Positions 55,047 to 64,000 of a stretch of 64,000 nt of DNA are shown here, piece by piece; positions within the stretch are counted from its first letter, which is position 1, and each line of letters starts with the position of its first letter. Below the pieces are notes generated by a model. The model searched no databases. It worked only from the letters and a program-made list of their open reading frames with translations, and was not told the DNA's origin. The DNA is taken from assembly GCA_003280345.1 (NCBI GenBank), contig QCFB01000002.1, forward strand, positions 62,001-126,000, in the 5' to 3' direction. The position numbers were made by a program, and so were the translations under genes. Source of the stretch: Prochlorococcus sp. AG-363-A16 (lineage in GTDB: Bacteria > Cyanobacteriota > Cyanobacteriia > PCC-6307 > Cyanobiaceae).

Positions 55047-57212
55047 GTGCAAGGTCAGACAAAGTCGATCTCCTTTGATGGTCGGGAGATTCGACTGACT
55101 ACAGGGCGATATGCGCCCCAGGCCGGTGGATCAGTAATGGTGGAATGTGGCGATACCGCCGTCCTTGTTACTGCTACACAATCTTCAGGCCGTGAAGGGA
55201 TCGATTTTCTTCCCCTTATTTGTGACTATGAGGAGAGGCTTTATGCAGCTGGACGCATACCAGGAAGTTTTATGCGACGTGAAAGTCGCCCACCTGAAAG
55301 AGCAACTCTAATTGCACGTTTAATGGATCGCCCAATGCGTCCGTTATTTCCTGCTTGGATGAGAGACGACATTCAAATCGCTGCGACCTGTCTTTCTCTT
55401 GACGAAAGGGTACCAGCTGATGTCCTTGCAGTAACAGGCGCCTCAATGTCAACTTTGCTGGCAGGAATCCCATTCAATGGGCCCATGGCCGCAGTAAGAG
55501 TAGGTCTTCTTGGAGATGATTTTGTTCTAAATCCAAGCTATAGAGAAATTGAGCGCGGTGATCTCGATCTGGTAGTAGCTGGAACACCTGATGGAGTTGT
55601 CATGGTTGAAGCAGGAGCCAATCAACTCTCAGAACAAGATGTTATAGAGGCAATAGATTTTGGATATGAAGCAGTTTGCGAACTTATCAAGTCACAGCAA
55701 TCAATTCTTAAGGAAACAGGTTTAACACAAGTTCAGCCTGAGGAGCCAGCTTCGGACGATACAGTACCGAACTATTTAGAGAAGAATTGCAGTAAATCCA
55801 TCTGCGAAATCCTCAAACATTTTGAGCAAACAAAAGAAGAAAGAGACAACAAGCTTGAGGAGGTTAAAAACAATATTTCAGACACCATTGATGGCCTAAA
55901 AGATGATAATGCAGTAAAGAAATCTGTTGCTGTAAATAATAAGTTGCTAGGTACAAGCTTCAAAGCATTAACTAAGAAGTTAATGCGAGAACAAATCATT
56001 AAAGAAGGCAAGCGTGTTGACGGGCGCAATCTTGATGAGGTCAGAAAAATTGAATCTGCTGCAGGGGTTCTCCCAAAACGAGTGCATGGTTCAGCACTTT
56101 TCCAAAGAGGACTTACCCAAGTTCTATCTACTGCCACTTTGGGCACTCCAAGTGATGCCCAAGAAATGGACGATCTAAACCCAAATACAGAAAAAACATA
56201 TATTCATCATTACAACTTCCCACCATATTCTGTGGGAGAAACCCGCCCAATGCGTTCTCCAGGAAGAAGAGAAATAGGTCATGGAGCACTTGCTGAAAGA
56301 GCACTTATTCCTGTTTTACCTGCTAAGGACACCTTCCCCTACGTTCTGAGAGTAGTTAGTGAAGTCCTGAGTTCAAATGGTTCAACCTCAATGGGTTCAG
56401 TTTGTGGAAGCACATTGGCTCTTATGGATGCTGGAGTTCCACTAAAAGCTCCCGTTAGTGGTGCTGCTATGGGACTAATTAAAGAAGGAAAAGAAATTAG
56501 AATTCTTACCGACATTCAAGGAATAGAAGACTTCCTTGGAGATATGGATTTCAAAGTTGCAGGAACAGAGAAAGGAATCACTGCACTTCAGATGGATATG
56601 AAAATAACTGGTCTACCAGTTAAGACTGTTGCGGAAGCAGTTAATCAAGCTCGTCCTGCAAGAATCCATATTCTTGAAAAGATGACTGAAGCAATTGATA
56701 CTCCAAGAGAAAGTCTTTCTCCACATGCCCCTAGACTCCTTAGCTTCCGCATAGATCCAGAACTAATAGGAACTGTTATTGGACCTGGTGGAAGAACTAT
56801 TAAGGGCATTACAGAAAGAACAAATACAAAAATTGATATTGAAGATGGCGGCATCGTAACCATTGCCTCACACGATGGAGCTGCCGCAGAAGAAGCTCAA
56901 AAAATCATCGAGGGTCTTACAAGAAAAGTACATGAAGGTGAAATCTTTACAGGTCCAATTACACGGATAATTCCTATTGGAGCATTCGTAGAGATCCTTC
57001 CTGGCAAAGAAGGCATGATCCATATTTCTCAACTTTCAGAAGCAAGAGTTGAGAAAGTAGAAGATGTAGTAAAAGTAGGGGATGAAGTTACTGTTCGTGT
57101 AAGAGAAATAGATAATCGTGGACGAATCAATCTGACTTTAAGGGGGGTTCCTCAACATGGAGAAGACTTGCATTCGGAACCAAGTCCAACGCCTGTAGCA
57201 CCTCTAACTTGA
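55047..57212 (+). CDS. pnp: Polyribonucleotide nucleotidyltransferase, GTG start
   Basis: [55 protein letters not shown] (KH), S1 domain. Confidence 0.97.
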   Translation: MQGQTKSISFDGREIRLTTGRYAPQAGGSVMVECGDTAVLVTATQSSGREGIDFLPLICDYEERLYAAGRIPGSFMRRESRPPERATLIARLMDRPMRPLFPAWMRDDIQIAATCLSLDERVPADVLAVTGASMSTLLAGIPFNGPMAAVRVGLLGDDFVLNPSYREIERGDLDLVVAGTPDGVVMVEAGANQLSEQDVIEAIDFGYEAVCELIKSQQSILKETGLTQVQPEEPASDDTVPNYLEKNCSKSICEILKHFEQTKEERDNKLEEVKNNISDTIDGLKDDNAVKKSVAVNNKLLGTSFKALTKKLMREQIIKEGKRVDGRNLDEVRKIESAAGVLPKRVHGSALFQRGLTQVLSTATLGTPSDAQEMDDLNPNTEKTYIHHYNFPPYSVGETRPMRSPGRREIGHGALAERALIPVLPAKDTFPYVLRVVSEVLSSNGSTSMGSVCGSTLALMDAGVPLKAPVSGAAMGLIKEGKEIRILTDIQGIEDFLGDMDFKVAGTEKGITALQMDMKITGLPVKTVAEAVNQARPARIHILEKMTEAIDTPRESLSPHAPRLLSFRIDPELIGTVIGPGGRTIKGITERTNTKIDIEDGGIVTIASHDGAAAEEAQKIIEGLTRKVHEGEIFTGPITRIIPIGAFVEILPGKEGMIHISQLSEARVEKVEDVVKVGDEVTVRVREIDNRGRINLTLRGVPQHGEDLHSEPSPTPVAPLT

Positions 57213-57218
57213 GAAGAA

Positions 57219-58133
57219 TCAAACTAAAAAGCCTGGATCAATAAATTCTATTTCTCTAGAAACTTCTTCACATAGCAAACCATGGTTTGTTCCATGGCTG
57301 GCTATCAAACATCCTTTTTGCCTTACATCCCCTGTGTTGTATTTAAGAGGACTCCCATCAGCATGAGTAAACCTCCCACCTGCAGCAACTAGAACGGCCT
57401 CAGGAGCTGCCATATCCCAATCTTTAGGGGCACTCTTTCCTGAAAGGGATAGATAAAGGTCAGTCTCACCTCTCAAAATTGAAGCGACCTTACAGCCAAC
57501 GCTGCCAAAAGCCTTTACTTCCCCAAATGAAAGGCTGGCAATCAACTTCTCAAGTCGTTCATCACGGTGATTCCTGCTTGCAACGAGAATTAAATCGTTT
57601 AAATGCCTACGTTCACTAAAACTAGTGTATTTTTTTTTGCCACTTCGATTCTCACACCAACTCCCAATTCCTAGAACCCCAAACCAAAGTTCTTCTGAAT
57701 CAGGAAGCAAAACCACTCCAAGAGAAGGAGAGTGGTCTCTAACAAGAGCCAAGTGAACGGCATATTCACCTGTCCCTTTAAGAAAATCTTTTGTCCCATC
57801 TAAAGGATCTAGAATCCACAACCATTCAGAATCAATAGGGATTCCTTCTTTTGAGACTTCTTTATATGTCTCTTCACTAAGCAATTTCCAATCTATAGAA
57901 GAAAAGTTCGACCTCAAACCACTTAATAACCATTGATTCACAGCAAGATCTGCAGAAGAAACAGGTCCTTGATCCCCTTCCTGCACTTCCAAAACTTTTG
58001 AGAAGCCATGAGGAGGGGCTTCCCCTTTTGCATATGCCAAGAGAATGTCAGCAGCACCCCAACTAAGGTGCCTAAGACGATCTAAAAGAAGCTCCAACTT
58101 CAAACCTTTAGGAAGAATAGGTTCAATAGGCAT
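57219..58133 (-). CDS. cysQ: CysQ / 3'(2'),5'-bisphosphate nucleotidase-inositol monophosphatase family; ORF opens at 58151, possible Met at 58133
   Basis: LWILDPLDGTKDFLKGTGEYAVHLALV; KDWDMAAPEAVLVAAGG. Confidence 0.88.
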   Translation of the reverse strand: MPIEPILPKGLKLELLLDRLRHLSWGAADILLAYAKGEAPPHGFSKVLEVQEGDQGPVSSADLAVNQWLLSGLRSNFSSIDWKLLSEETYKEVSKEGIPIDSEWLWILDPLDGTKDFLKGTGEYAVHLALVRDHSPSLGVVLLPDSEELWFGVLGIGSWCENRSGKKKYTSFSERRHLNDLILVASRNHRDERLEKLIASLSFGEVKAFGSVGCKVASILRGETDLYLSLSGKSAPKDWDMAAPEAVLVAAGGRFTHADGSPLKYNTGDVRQKGCLIASHGTNHGLLCEEVSREIEFIDPGFLV

Positions 58134-59028
58134 GACGAATTTGGAAGACAAAAAAGTTTTGAGTGAACGTCTTGAGCCTGCGCCTGGCGTTCTGTATCTG
58201 GTTGGGACACCTATTGGTCATTTAGGCGATCTTTCTCCAAGAGCAAAGTCACTATTGAGAAAAGTCTCTTATATCGCATGTGAGGATACGCGCCATAGCG
58301 GACAGATGCTCAAAAATTTAGGTGTACAAGGGTCTCTATTGAGCTTCCATAGACATAACACCAAAAACCGTCTTCCAAAACTTCTACATTTACTCAAGGA
58401 GAATCAAACCCTCGCCTTAATTACTGATGCAGGGCTTCCAGGAATTAGTGATCCAGGACAAGAGCTCGTCTCAGAAGCAAGAAAGGCAGGACAAGAAGTA
58501 ATCTGTGTTCCAGGGCCATGCGCAGCAACCACAGCATTAGTAAGCAGTGGACTGCCTAGTAATAGGTTTTGCTTTGAAGGCTTTCTTCCATCAAAAGGAA
58601 AGGCAAGAGCAAACCTTCTCAAAAACATCTCCAAGGAAGAACGCACAACTATCATTTATGAATCGCCACATAGGCTGATCAAATTACTAGAAGAGCTTGC
58701 TTCACTATGTGGCCATGATCGACCTATGCAAATAGCACGAGAGCTAACTAAACGACACGAACAACAAATTGGTCCTACTATTGGCAAGGCATTAGAGCAT
58801 TTTTCAAAAGCCAAACCTATCGGTGAATGCACTGTTGTCCTTGGTGGAACGACTTCACCAAGCAACAATGAAGCAAATGAACCAAATCTTTTAGCAGATA
58901 TGCAAGCCTTAGTAGCAGAAGGAAACACTGCAAGTGATGCTGTAAAAAAAGTTGCCAATGTAACAGGACACTCTCGTAGACATCTTTATGAGCTGCTACA
59001 TAGCAAGGAACTTGCAAATGACATTTAA
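58132..59028 (+). CDS. rsmI: 16S rRNA 2'-O-ribose C1402 methyltransferase RsmI; likely Met at 58132
   Basis: GVLYLVGTPIGHLGDLSPRAKSLL, CEDTRHSGQML, LITDAGLPGISDPGQELV, CVPGPCA. Confidence 0.95.
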   Translation: MTNLEDKKVLSERLEPAPGVLYLVGTPIGHLGDLSPRAKSLLRKVSYIACEDTRHSGQMLKNLGVQGSLLSFHRHNTKNRLPKLLHLLKENQTLALITDAGLPGISDPGQELVSEARKAGQEVICVPGPCAATTALVSSGLPSNRFCFEGFLPSKGKARANLLKNISKEERTTIIYESPHRLIKLLEELASLCGHDRPMQIARELTKRHEQQIGPTIGKALEHFSKAKPIGECTVVLGGTTSPSNNEANEPNLLADMQALVAEGNTASDAVKKVANVTGHSRRHLYELLHSKELANDI

Positions 59029-59075
59029 AGTCCCTCGAGAGACAGTCTGAGCCTAAAACTATTACCTAATTCATA

Positions 59076-59309
59076 ATGCTTTTACGCCTTCGACTACTTG
59101 GAATCACTTTTGCCAGTGCATTACTCCTATTATTTGTTCTCTGCCTTGGGGCACAAAACCTAAGTGCTCGAAATAAACTCAATCTAGGAATAGGCACTAC
59201 CGCTCCCCTCCCAGCAGGTTTTATGGTTGGTATTGCTATCGTTCTTGGTGTAATAAGTGGTGGGAGCACTGCTGCTTGCATGATCCCTGGGCAAAAAGAT
59301 TCAATTTAA
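59076..59309 (+). CDS. Small two-TM hypothetical protein
   Basis: 77 aa; two hydrophobic helices. Confidence 0.65.
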   Translation: MLLRLRLLGITFASALLLLFVLCLGAQNLSARNKLNLGIGTTAPLPAGFMVGIAIVLGVISGGSTAACMIPGQKDSI

Positions 59310-59323
59310 GGACATCTAAATTA

Positions 59324-60184
59324 TTAACCTTCAGACTCTATAGATATCAAAGTGCCCTCTAACAACAAACGAGTAATCCCTCTTGATAATAGATAGGGAG
59401 TAGTCAAAGAAAAGACTGACGTATCTGGAATTTTGATCACTCTTTGACTACGACCACAATTGCGCTTTGCAGATCGTTGATTAGCAAACAAGCAAAGTGC
59501 ATAGCGACCTTGATCCTCTTCTGGAAGAAATCCCAACTCAGGAAACTCTTTAAGAGGACGCGCATCAAGTTCAACTATTTTATTAACCAACATATAAACG
59601 CTGCTTGGCAATGGACAAGATGACAACGGTTTACAAGGAACCTCTTTTTGTTCGATCAAATCAAAGCCCAAATTAAGTGGAACAACTTCATGAAAATCAC
59701 TTGAACTTGATTTATTTGTAGTCTTAGCATCCTCAATATCTTCATCAGAAGACTCCTCCTCCGAATCATCCTCAAAGTCATCTGCATCATCCAAAGCAAG
59801 AGGTCCTGAGTCCTGCTCACGTTGCATTTCAAACTGTTCTTCGGACTCTGCCCCTAACGATTCAAGATTCAGACTCTTACTATCCTCAGCAGTAAATTCA
59901 TCATGGCAAACTTTTGCTTCTAATTCTTCTCTATTCGATTGATTTGATTCCTCTAAAGAATCTTCCGCCAAATCTATAGAGCCAAGCGAGCCTCCCCTAG
60001 CACGAGCGGATTTCAAAGCGGTATATTCATCATTAGACAACAAGGCTTTTACCGTCCTACTAACAGTGTTAGGGCTACAGCCATATGTCTTAGCAAGAGA
60101 TGCAGTGGATTCACCTGAACGGTAACCTTCCACAAGTTCTCTTTTCTGGCTTTCTGTAAGCCTGCAGGCAGCCATCTGGTGCAA
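59324..60184 (-). CDS. HTH-containing hypothetical protein with acidic linker and conserved-looking C-terminal domain
   Basis: ESQKRELVEGYRSGESTASLAKTYGCSPNTVSRTVKALLS; DDADDFEDDSEEESSDEDIED linker. Confidence 0.7.
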   Translation of the reverse strand: MHQMAACRLTESQKRELVEGYRSGESTASLAKTYGCSPNTVSRTVKALLSNDEYTALKSARARGGSLGSIDLAEDSLEESNQSNREELEAKVCHDEFTAEDSKSLNLESLGAESEEQFEMQREQDSGPLALDDADDFEDDSEEESSDEDIEDAKTTNKSSSSDFHEVVPLNLGFDLIEQKEVPCKPLSSCPLPSSVYMLVNKIVELDARPLKEFPELGFLPEEDQGRYALCLFANQRSAKRNCGRSQRVIKIPDTSVFSLTTPYLLSRGITRLLLEGTLISIESEG

Positions 60185-60242
60185 TTACTCAGGAACCAAC
60201 CTTAAGCGGTGTACCTCAGAAAAAGTACCAAAATTGCATTTT

Positions 60243-60316
60243 GCTCCCTTAGCTCAGCTGGATAGAGCAGCTGCCTTCTAAGCAGCCGGTCGTTGGTTCG
60301 AATCCAACAGGGGGCG
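60243..60316 (+). tRNA. tRNA-Arg (anticodon UCU)
   Basis: Acceptor GCTCCCT/AGGGGGC, anticodon stem-loop GCTGC-CTTCTAA-GCAGC, GGTTCGAATCC T-arm; no encoded CCA. Confidence 0.93.
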
Positions 60317-60389
60317 TTACTAAAAGCCAATTGAGTGCATGATTAGTGCTAGATAAGAAGTATGGATGTTTTTCAGAAGAGTAAGAATT

Positions 60390-60566
60390 ATGCAAAAGCA
60401 AAAGAAAGTAGTTCGTACCTTGGAGAAAAAACTCCTTGGCACTTTGCTTGACCCCCCAGATAGCGACCAACGAAGAAGGTATATAAAAAGATGGATCTAT
60501 GGAGAAGGTATACCCCCAGAAATACCGAAATCCTTTCGAGAACGTCTACGAGCTATTTTGAAATAA
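60390..60566 (+). CDS. Small basic hypothetical protein, 58 aa
   Basis: MQKQKKVVRTLEKKLLGTLLDPPDSDQRRRYIKRWIYGEGIPPEIPKSFRERLRAILK; followed by a strong hairpin. Confidence 0.5.
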   Translation: MQKQKKVVRTLEKKLLGTLLDPPDSDQRRRYIKRWIYGEGIPPEIPKSFRERLRAILK

Positions 60567-60594
60567 AAGCTCATAATCTTTTTCCCATATCCAG

Positions 60595-60641
60595 GTTTTA
60601 AAAGAGGAGAAAAGTCATTCCAGAATCTCCTCTTTTAAAAC
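60595..60641. terminator. Perfect 16-bp inverted repeat, probable terminator between convergent small ORFs
   Basis: GTTTTAAAAGAGGAGA-15 nt-TCTCCTCTTTTAAAAC. Confidence 0.65.
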
Positions 60642-60661
60642 AAGCATTGGTTTTCTAATCG

Positions 60662-60820
60662 TTATCGATCATATTCTCTTGCCCAAGAATCTTCATAAGT
60701 GTCTTGGGCAAGAGGTTTTTCCGCATCTGATGAAGCAAAAACTATTGGAGCAAGACCGATGCTATCTCCATAGAAAGAACTTGATGCCTCTAGCATTCCA
60801 AGGAAAAGGATCTTAAGCAT
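60662..60820 (-). CDS. Small hypothetical protein, 52 aa
   Basis: Manual translation MLKILFLGMLEASSSFYGDSIGLAPIVFASSDAEKPLAQDTYEDSWAREYDR*. Confidence 0.4.
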   Translation of the reverse strand: MLKILFLGMLEASSSFYGDSIGLAPIVFASSDAEKPLAQDTYEDSWAREYDR

Positions 60821-60993
60821 TGAGCCCCAAAACAAGTTTAGCTATCCAGAGGAAACCTCATATCAGCTAAAATTGCGATCAAGAATACAAATTTCTTAAT
60901 TGAGGAGTTATACCTATTATGAATTGTCTATTTTATAAAAAATAGTCTTGAAGGAAAAGAGTTATTCAGAATGAATTTTTTTTACTCATTAAA

Positions 60994-61030
60994 AAAATGA
61001 CCAGGCAAAAGAATTCTGCCTGGTTATTTT
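60994..61030. terminator. Probable intrinsic terminator downstream of the pentapeptide-repeat gene
   Basis: AAAATGACCAGGCA-AAAGAATTC-TGCCTGGTTATTTT, 14-bp stem with one G-T. Confidence 0.65.
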
Positions 61031-61057
61031 GTGGAACTCAACTCAAACCCAATGATT

Positions 61058-61618
61058 TTAAGAACCAAATTCTGGGTTTAACTTGTTGTTCTTTGATCCA
61101 GTAGCTGGAACATAGCTGTTATTAATTGATCCGCAGCCAAGACTTTCAGCAGTTTTACCAGCGGCCCTTTCACATAAAGCTTTCTGCTGAGATGCATCTA
61201 GGACAGCATCACTGAAATCAGTCCCATCGATCACTGCACCATCAAATCTGCTTTTAAGCAGGTCAGAGCCAGTGAAGTCGGCACCTGAAAGATCTGCATT
61301 ATCGAAGCGAACTGCATACGCAATGACGTTCTTTAGGTTTGCTCCACTAAAATTGGCATTCCTGGCATCAGTAACACTGAAGAAGGATCCTTGAAGATCA
61401 GCATCCCCTAAATCCTTACCAGAAAGGTCGTATTTGACGTATTCCTGATTTTGCAGGTTTTTACCGTGCAAATTTGTATCAGGGCCGTCCACTGATGATG
61501 GATCACTAGGATAAAGAGCACCTACAGACATCGGACTGACACTGAGGGCAACTAGCACTGGCAACAAGATCAAGAGTCTTGTCAGGGAATGTTTAAAGGA
61601 AGAAAAAAGAGAGGCCAT
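61058..61618 (-). CDS. Exported pentapeptide-repeat protein
   Basis: Signal peptide; ANFSGANLKNVIAYAVRFDNADLSGADFTGSDLLKSRFDGAVIDGTDFSDAVLD. Confidence 0.85.
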   Translation of the reverse strand: MASLFSSFKHSLTRLLILLPVLVALSVSPMSVGALYPSDPSSVDGPDTNLHGKNLQNQEYVKYDLSGKDLGDADLQGSFFSVTDARNANFSGANLKNVIAYAVRFDNADLSGADFTGSDLLKSRFDGAVIDGTDFSDAVLDASQQKALCERAAGKTAESLGCGSINNSYVPATGSKNNKLNPEFGS

Positions 61619-61658
61619 TGACTACGCCAGCGACTGACGGAAGCACCACACATGGATA

Positions 61659-61695
61659 TTCTTTCATGAGGTGGTATTACCTCTATGAAGGAATC
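61659..61695. promoter_or_regulatory. Hairpin immediately upstream of the pentapeptide-repeat gene
   Basis: ATTCTTTCATGAGGT-GGTATT-ACCTC(T)ATGAAGGAAT: 15-bp stem, one bulged T, one G-T. Confidence 0.45.
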
Positions 61696-62295
61696 ACGAA
61701 CTGTTGCAGCCAGCTTTTTGCCTAATTCTTAAAAAGTCTTTCTGCGAGAAGGGATTCAAGAAATTCCTGGGTTTAACACAAGCTTTGAGTTTTTTAATTT
61801 TCTAGCTTTATCAAGGAAAGTCTTCCATGTATTTAGCTCGCTAATTAGCAACCAAACAGCCCTCTAACCGAATAAACGCCCACTCAGACCATCCATTTCT
61901 AAAAATACAGAAGAAAAAGCTCTCGAAAAGTTCAAAAATCGAAGCTCTTGAAGCTTCGTCTTAAGAGCTAGAAGTGAATGTTTTGGCCGAAGAATCTCCA
62001 AATAACTAGGCCAAAGAAACTTCTTCAACGCTTTTTAGATCTCCATATCCATTGATGAAGTCTTCCAAAAGCTTAAGCAGAAAAGTCGAGTGGAGTGATT
62101 CAAGAAAGTGTCGAAGCCCATCAAAAAAATCACTTTTGAACAAAACAATGAATCAAAAGCAACTTTGACTTGAAGAAAAAATCTTGCTGCTCTTCTAAAA
62201 GAAGCATAATTAGGACTTCCTGACTAGTTATTAAGTGCTACTGGTTTTATTAGAAATTAAGCGTGACCTTTATAAAGGATCGTAGAAAAAGTTAA

Positions 62296-62496
62296 ATGGG
62301 CGCATTTATAGTTTTTTCGACAGTGATTCTAGCAACAGGGATTCCCGCCCTGATAGCGAAAAGAGAGTATCAACTAAAAGAAAACAAAGCTCGTCTAAAA
62401 GAGCTTTTAATTCAACTAGATCTCGACCTCCCAGTCGAGCTTGATCTTGATAGGTCTATTATCAAGTCAATAAAAACAAATCAATTTACAAACTAG
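62296..62496 (+). CDS. Small hypothetical membrane-anchored protein, 66 aa
   Basis: N-terminal TM helix MGAFIVFSTVILATGIPALI then charged tail. Confidence 0.5.
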   Translation: MGAFIVFSTVILATGIPALIAKREYQLKENKARLKELLIQLDLDLPVELDLDRSIIKSIKTNQFTN

Positions 62497-62785
62497 TCTG
62501 ACTCCCTAAAATCCGACTCTTAAAACCATAGAAATGCCCTGAGAGGATGTTGGTTTAACCAATTGAGATTATTTCAGACTTAAAAAGTAGAAATTAAGTG
62601 GAACTAATTTCCTTTAATCTGATAGAAGCAAGTAAATGAATTACTCACTGGGTCTTATTCTTCATCTTCGTTGAGTGTTGTTAGGTCGTCAGAACCCTTT
62701 CAATTTCTTGTTTTGCTAGCAGATCAACCTAACCACGATTATTTCAAGCAGAATCACATGATTTGGAGAGGCAACTTACTAAAAA

Positions 62786-63211
62786 ATGCACAAGGCTAAA
62801 AAACTTTTCGAAATTGGATCAAAAGTTTTTGTTGATCTTGATCGAGTACAAGACGGCATATCTCCAATTCTGATCACCCTTCTTAAAAAAGATCCATATG
62901 GCAAGGTCCTTGATTACAAATTGACGGATGGTCAGGAAATTGGCTTCATACTGGAACTAAATAATGGTTCAAATAGCTGGTTCTTCAGTAATGAAATAAA
63001 AGCCTGTGAAGAAGAAATTAATTCTAATTCAATAACAAAATTTCAAAGCTTTCATCAAATAGATTTTCAAAAATCAACCAATTTTAATAAAAGAACTACT
63101 CGTTCCCGAATAGTTTCTAAAAAGCCATTAGTGGGTATGAAGATAGTCGAATTATTGAACCCTATAAATTTTTCAAGGTGGCTAATTTACTCTTTAAAAG
63201 ATGTTTTCTGA
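62786..63211 (+). CDS. DUF2862-like protein
   Basis: FEIGSKVFVDLDRVQDGISP...GKVLDYKLTDGQEIGFILELNNGSNSWFFSNEI. Confidence 0.6.
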   Translation: MHKAKKLFEIGSKVFVDLDRVQDGISPILITLLKKDPYGKVLDYKLTDGQEIGFILELNNGSNSWFFSNEIKACEEEINSNSITKFQSFHQIDFQKSTNFNKRTTRSRIVSKKPLVGMKIVELLNPINFSRWLIYSLKDVF

Positions 63212-63333
63212 AATTTCTTCCATCCCAATCTGCAAAATACATTTAACAAGTTCTAAGAATTTCAAACTCTTTTAAAAGAATTACTTTAATAATACTTCTT
63301 AGGCAAAAAACTATTTGCAATAGTTTCTTGAAA

Positions 63334-63406
63334 TGGAGCCAAGGAGACTCGAACTCCTGACCCCCTGCATGCCATGCAGGTGCTCTACCAGCTGAGCTAT
63401 GGCCCC
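63334..63406 (-). tRNA. tRNA-Ala (anticodon GGC)
   Basis: Reverse complement GGGGCCATAGCTCAGCTGGTAGAGCACCTGCATGGCATGCAGGGGGTCAGGAGTTCGAGTCTCCTTGGCTCCA folds as a tRNA. Confidence 0.95.
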
Positions 63407-63471
63407 ATAAGCGGTGGTAACGCCTTAGAAGATCAGCACACCACTTAAATTCACTTTACAACGAGCCAATC

Positions 63472-64000
63472 TCAAATTTGACGCCAAACAGCCAACAATT
63501 TCCCTTGAACCTGCACCTGATCTGCTGATAGCTCAATTGGCTCATAAGAAGGGTTTGCAGCTTCTAATCTAATTATTGAACCTTTGCGATGAAAGTGTTT
63601 GAGTGTAGTTCCACTTCCTGGAACCATTGCACTTACAACAGTTCCATTCCTTAATTGAGAGGGCTCCATCACCGGCTCCATAAGGACAACATCACCATCC
63701 GCAATATATGCATCTACCATCGAATCTCCATTAACAGTCAATGCAAACAAGCCTCTTGTTTCAAGGACTGAGTTCAAGTCAAGCCTTTCTTGTACATCAT
63801 CAAAAGTTTCCACTAAACCACCTGCAGCAACAGCTCCTAACACGGGAATGCCTGAGACTAAGCCACCCAAAAGTTGAAGGGTTCTAGCCTGACCTTCCTG
63901 CCAAGTGATCCATCCTTTTTCTTGCAAATGCCTAAGCCTGCTCTGAACAGGAGCAGGGGAACGAAGTCCCATAGCCTGCATCATTTGCCTAATAGATGGA
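63472..64000 (-). CDS. lexA: LexA repressor, 5' end beyond window
   Basis: SIRQMMQAMGLRSPAPVQSRLRHLQEKGWI; GLFALTVNGDSMVDAYIADGDVVLME peptidase motif; frame open to window edge. Confidence 0.93.
   Translation of the reverse strand, partial: PSIRQMMQAMGLRSPAPVQSRLRHLQEKGWITWQEGQARTLQLLGGLVSGIPVLGAVAAGGLVETFDDVQERLDLNSVLETRGLFALTVNGDSMVDAYIADGDVVLMEPVMEPSQLRNGTVVSAMVPGSGTTLKHFHRKGSIIRLEAANPSYEPIELSADQVQVQGKLLAVWRQI

Noticed and set aside
60249-60470. 73-aa minus-strand ORF spanning tRNA-Arg (contains TPPVGFEPTTGCLEGSCSIQLS)
   Set aside because: Peptide of the type commonly produced by antisense translation of a tRNA gene; the tRNA explains the sequence.

Overview
This 64 kb window is a gene-dense cyanobacterial chromosome segment. 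The psaF/psaJ, petC/petA, ndhB, hli, cytochrome oxidase and picocyanobacteria-type conserved hypotheticals point to a marine Prochlorococcus; a low-light, moderate-GC strain is my inference, not a measurement. Most genes are housekeeping: tsaD, gmk, rqcH/NFACT, tatC, lgt, cobM, ppx, ispD, fabG, groEL, ctaBA/ctaCDE, ribE, topA, birA, pspA/vipp1, sppA, aroH, rpmH-rnpA-yidC, serS, rseP, rpsN, pnp, cysQ, rsmI and lexA (5'-truncated by the window edge). There are two tRNAs, Arg(UCU) and Ala(GGC). I see no rRNA, CRISPR array, IS element, prophage or obvious defence island. I did not find a convincing new multi-gene system. The items most worth a second look are: an Ig-like (BIG2-like) insertion in YidC; a ~56-nt near-perfect hairpin overlapping the 3' end of the gene convergent with groEL; a bulged hairpin just upstream of a pentapeptide-repeat gene, next to ~0.6 kb of non-coding DNA; a domesticated-HTH protein with an acidic linker; an apparently truncated GT9 gene; cysQ/rsmI start codons overlapping head to head in one CATG; and several unannotated small membrane proteins. 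All calls come from reading the sequence and the supplied translations; no searches were run.
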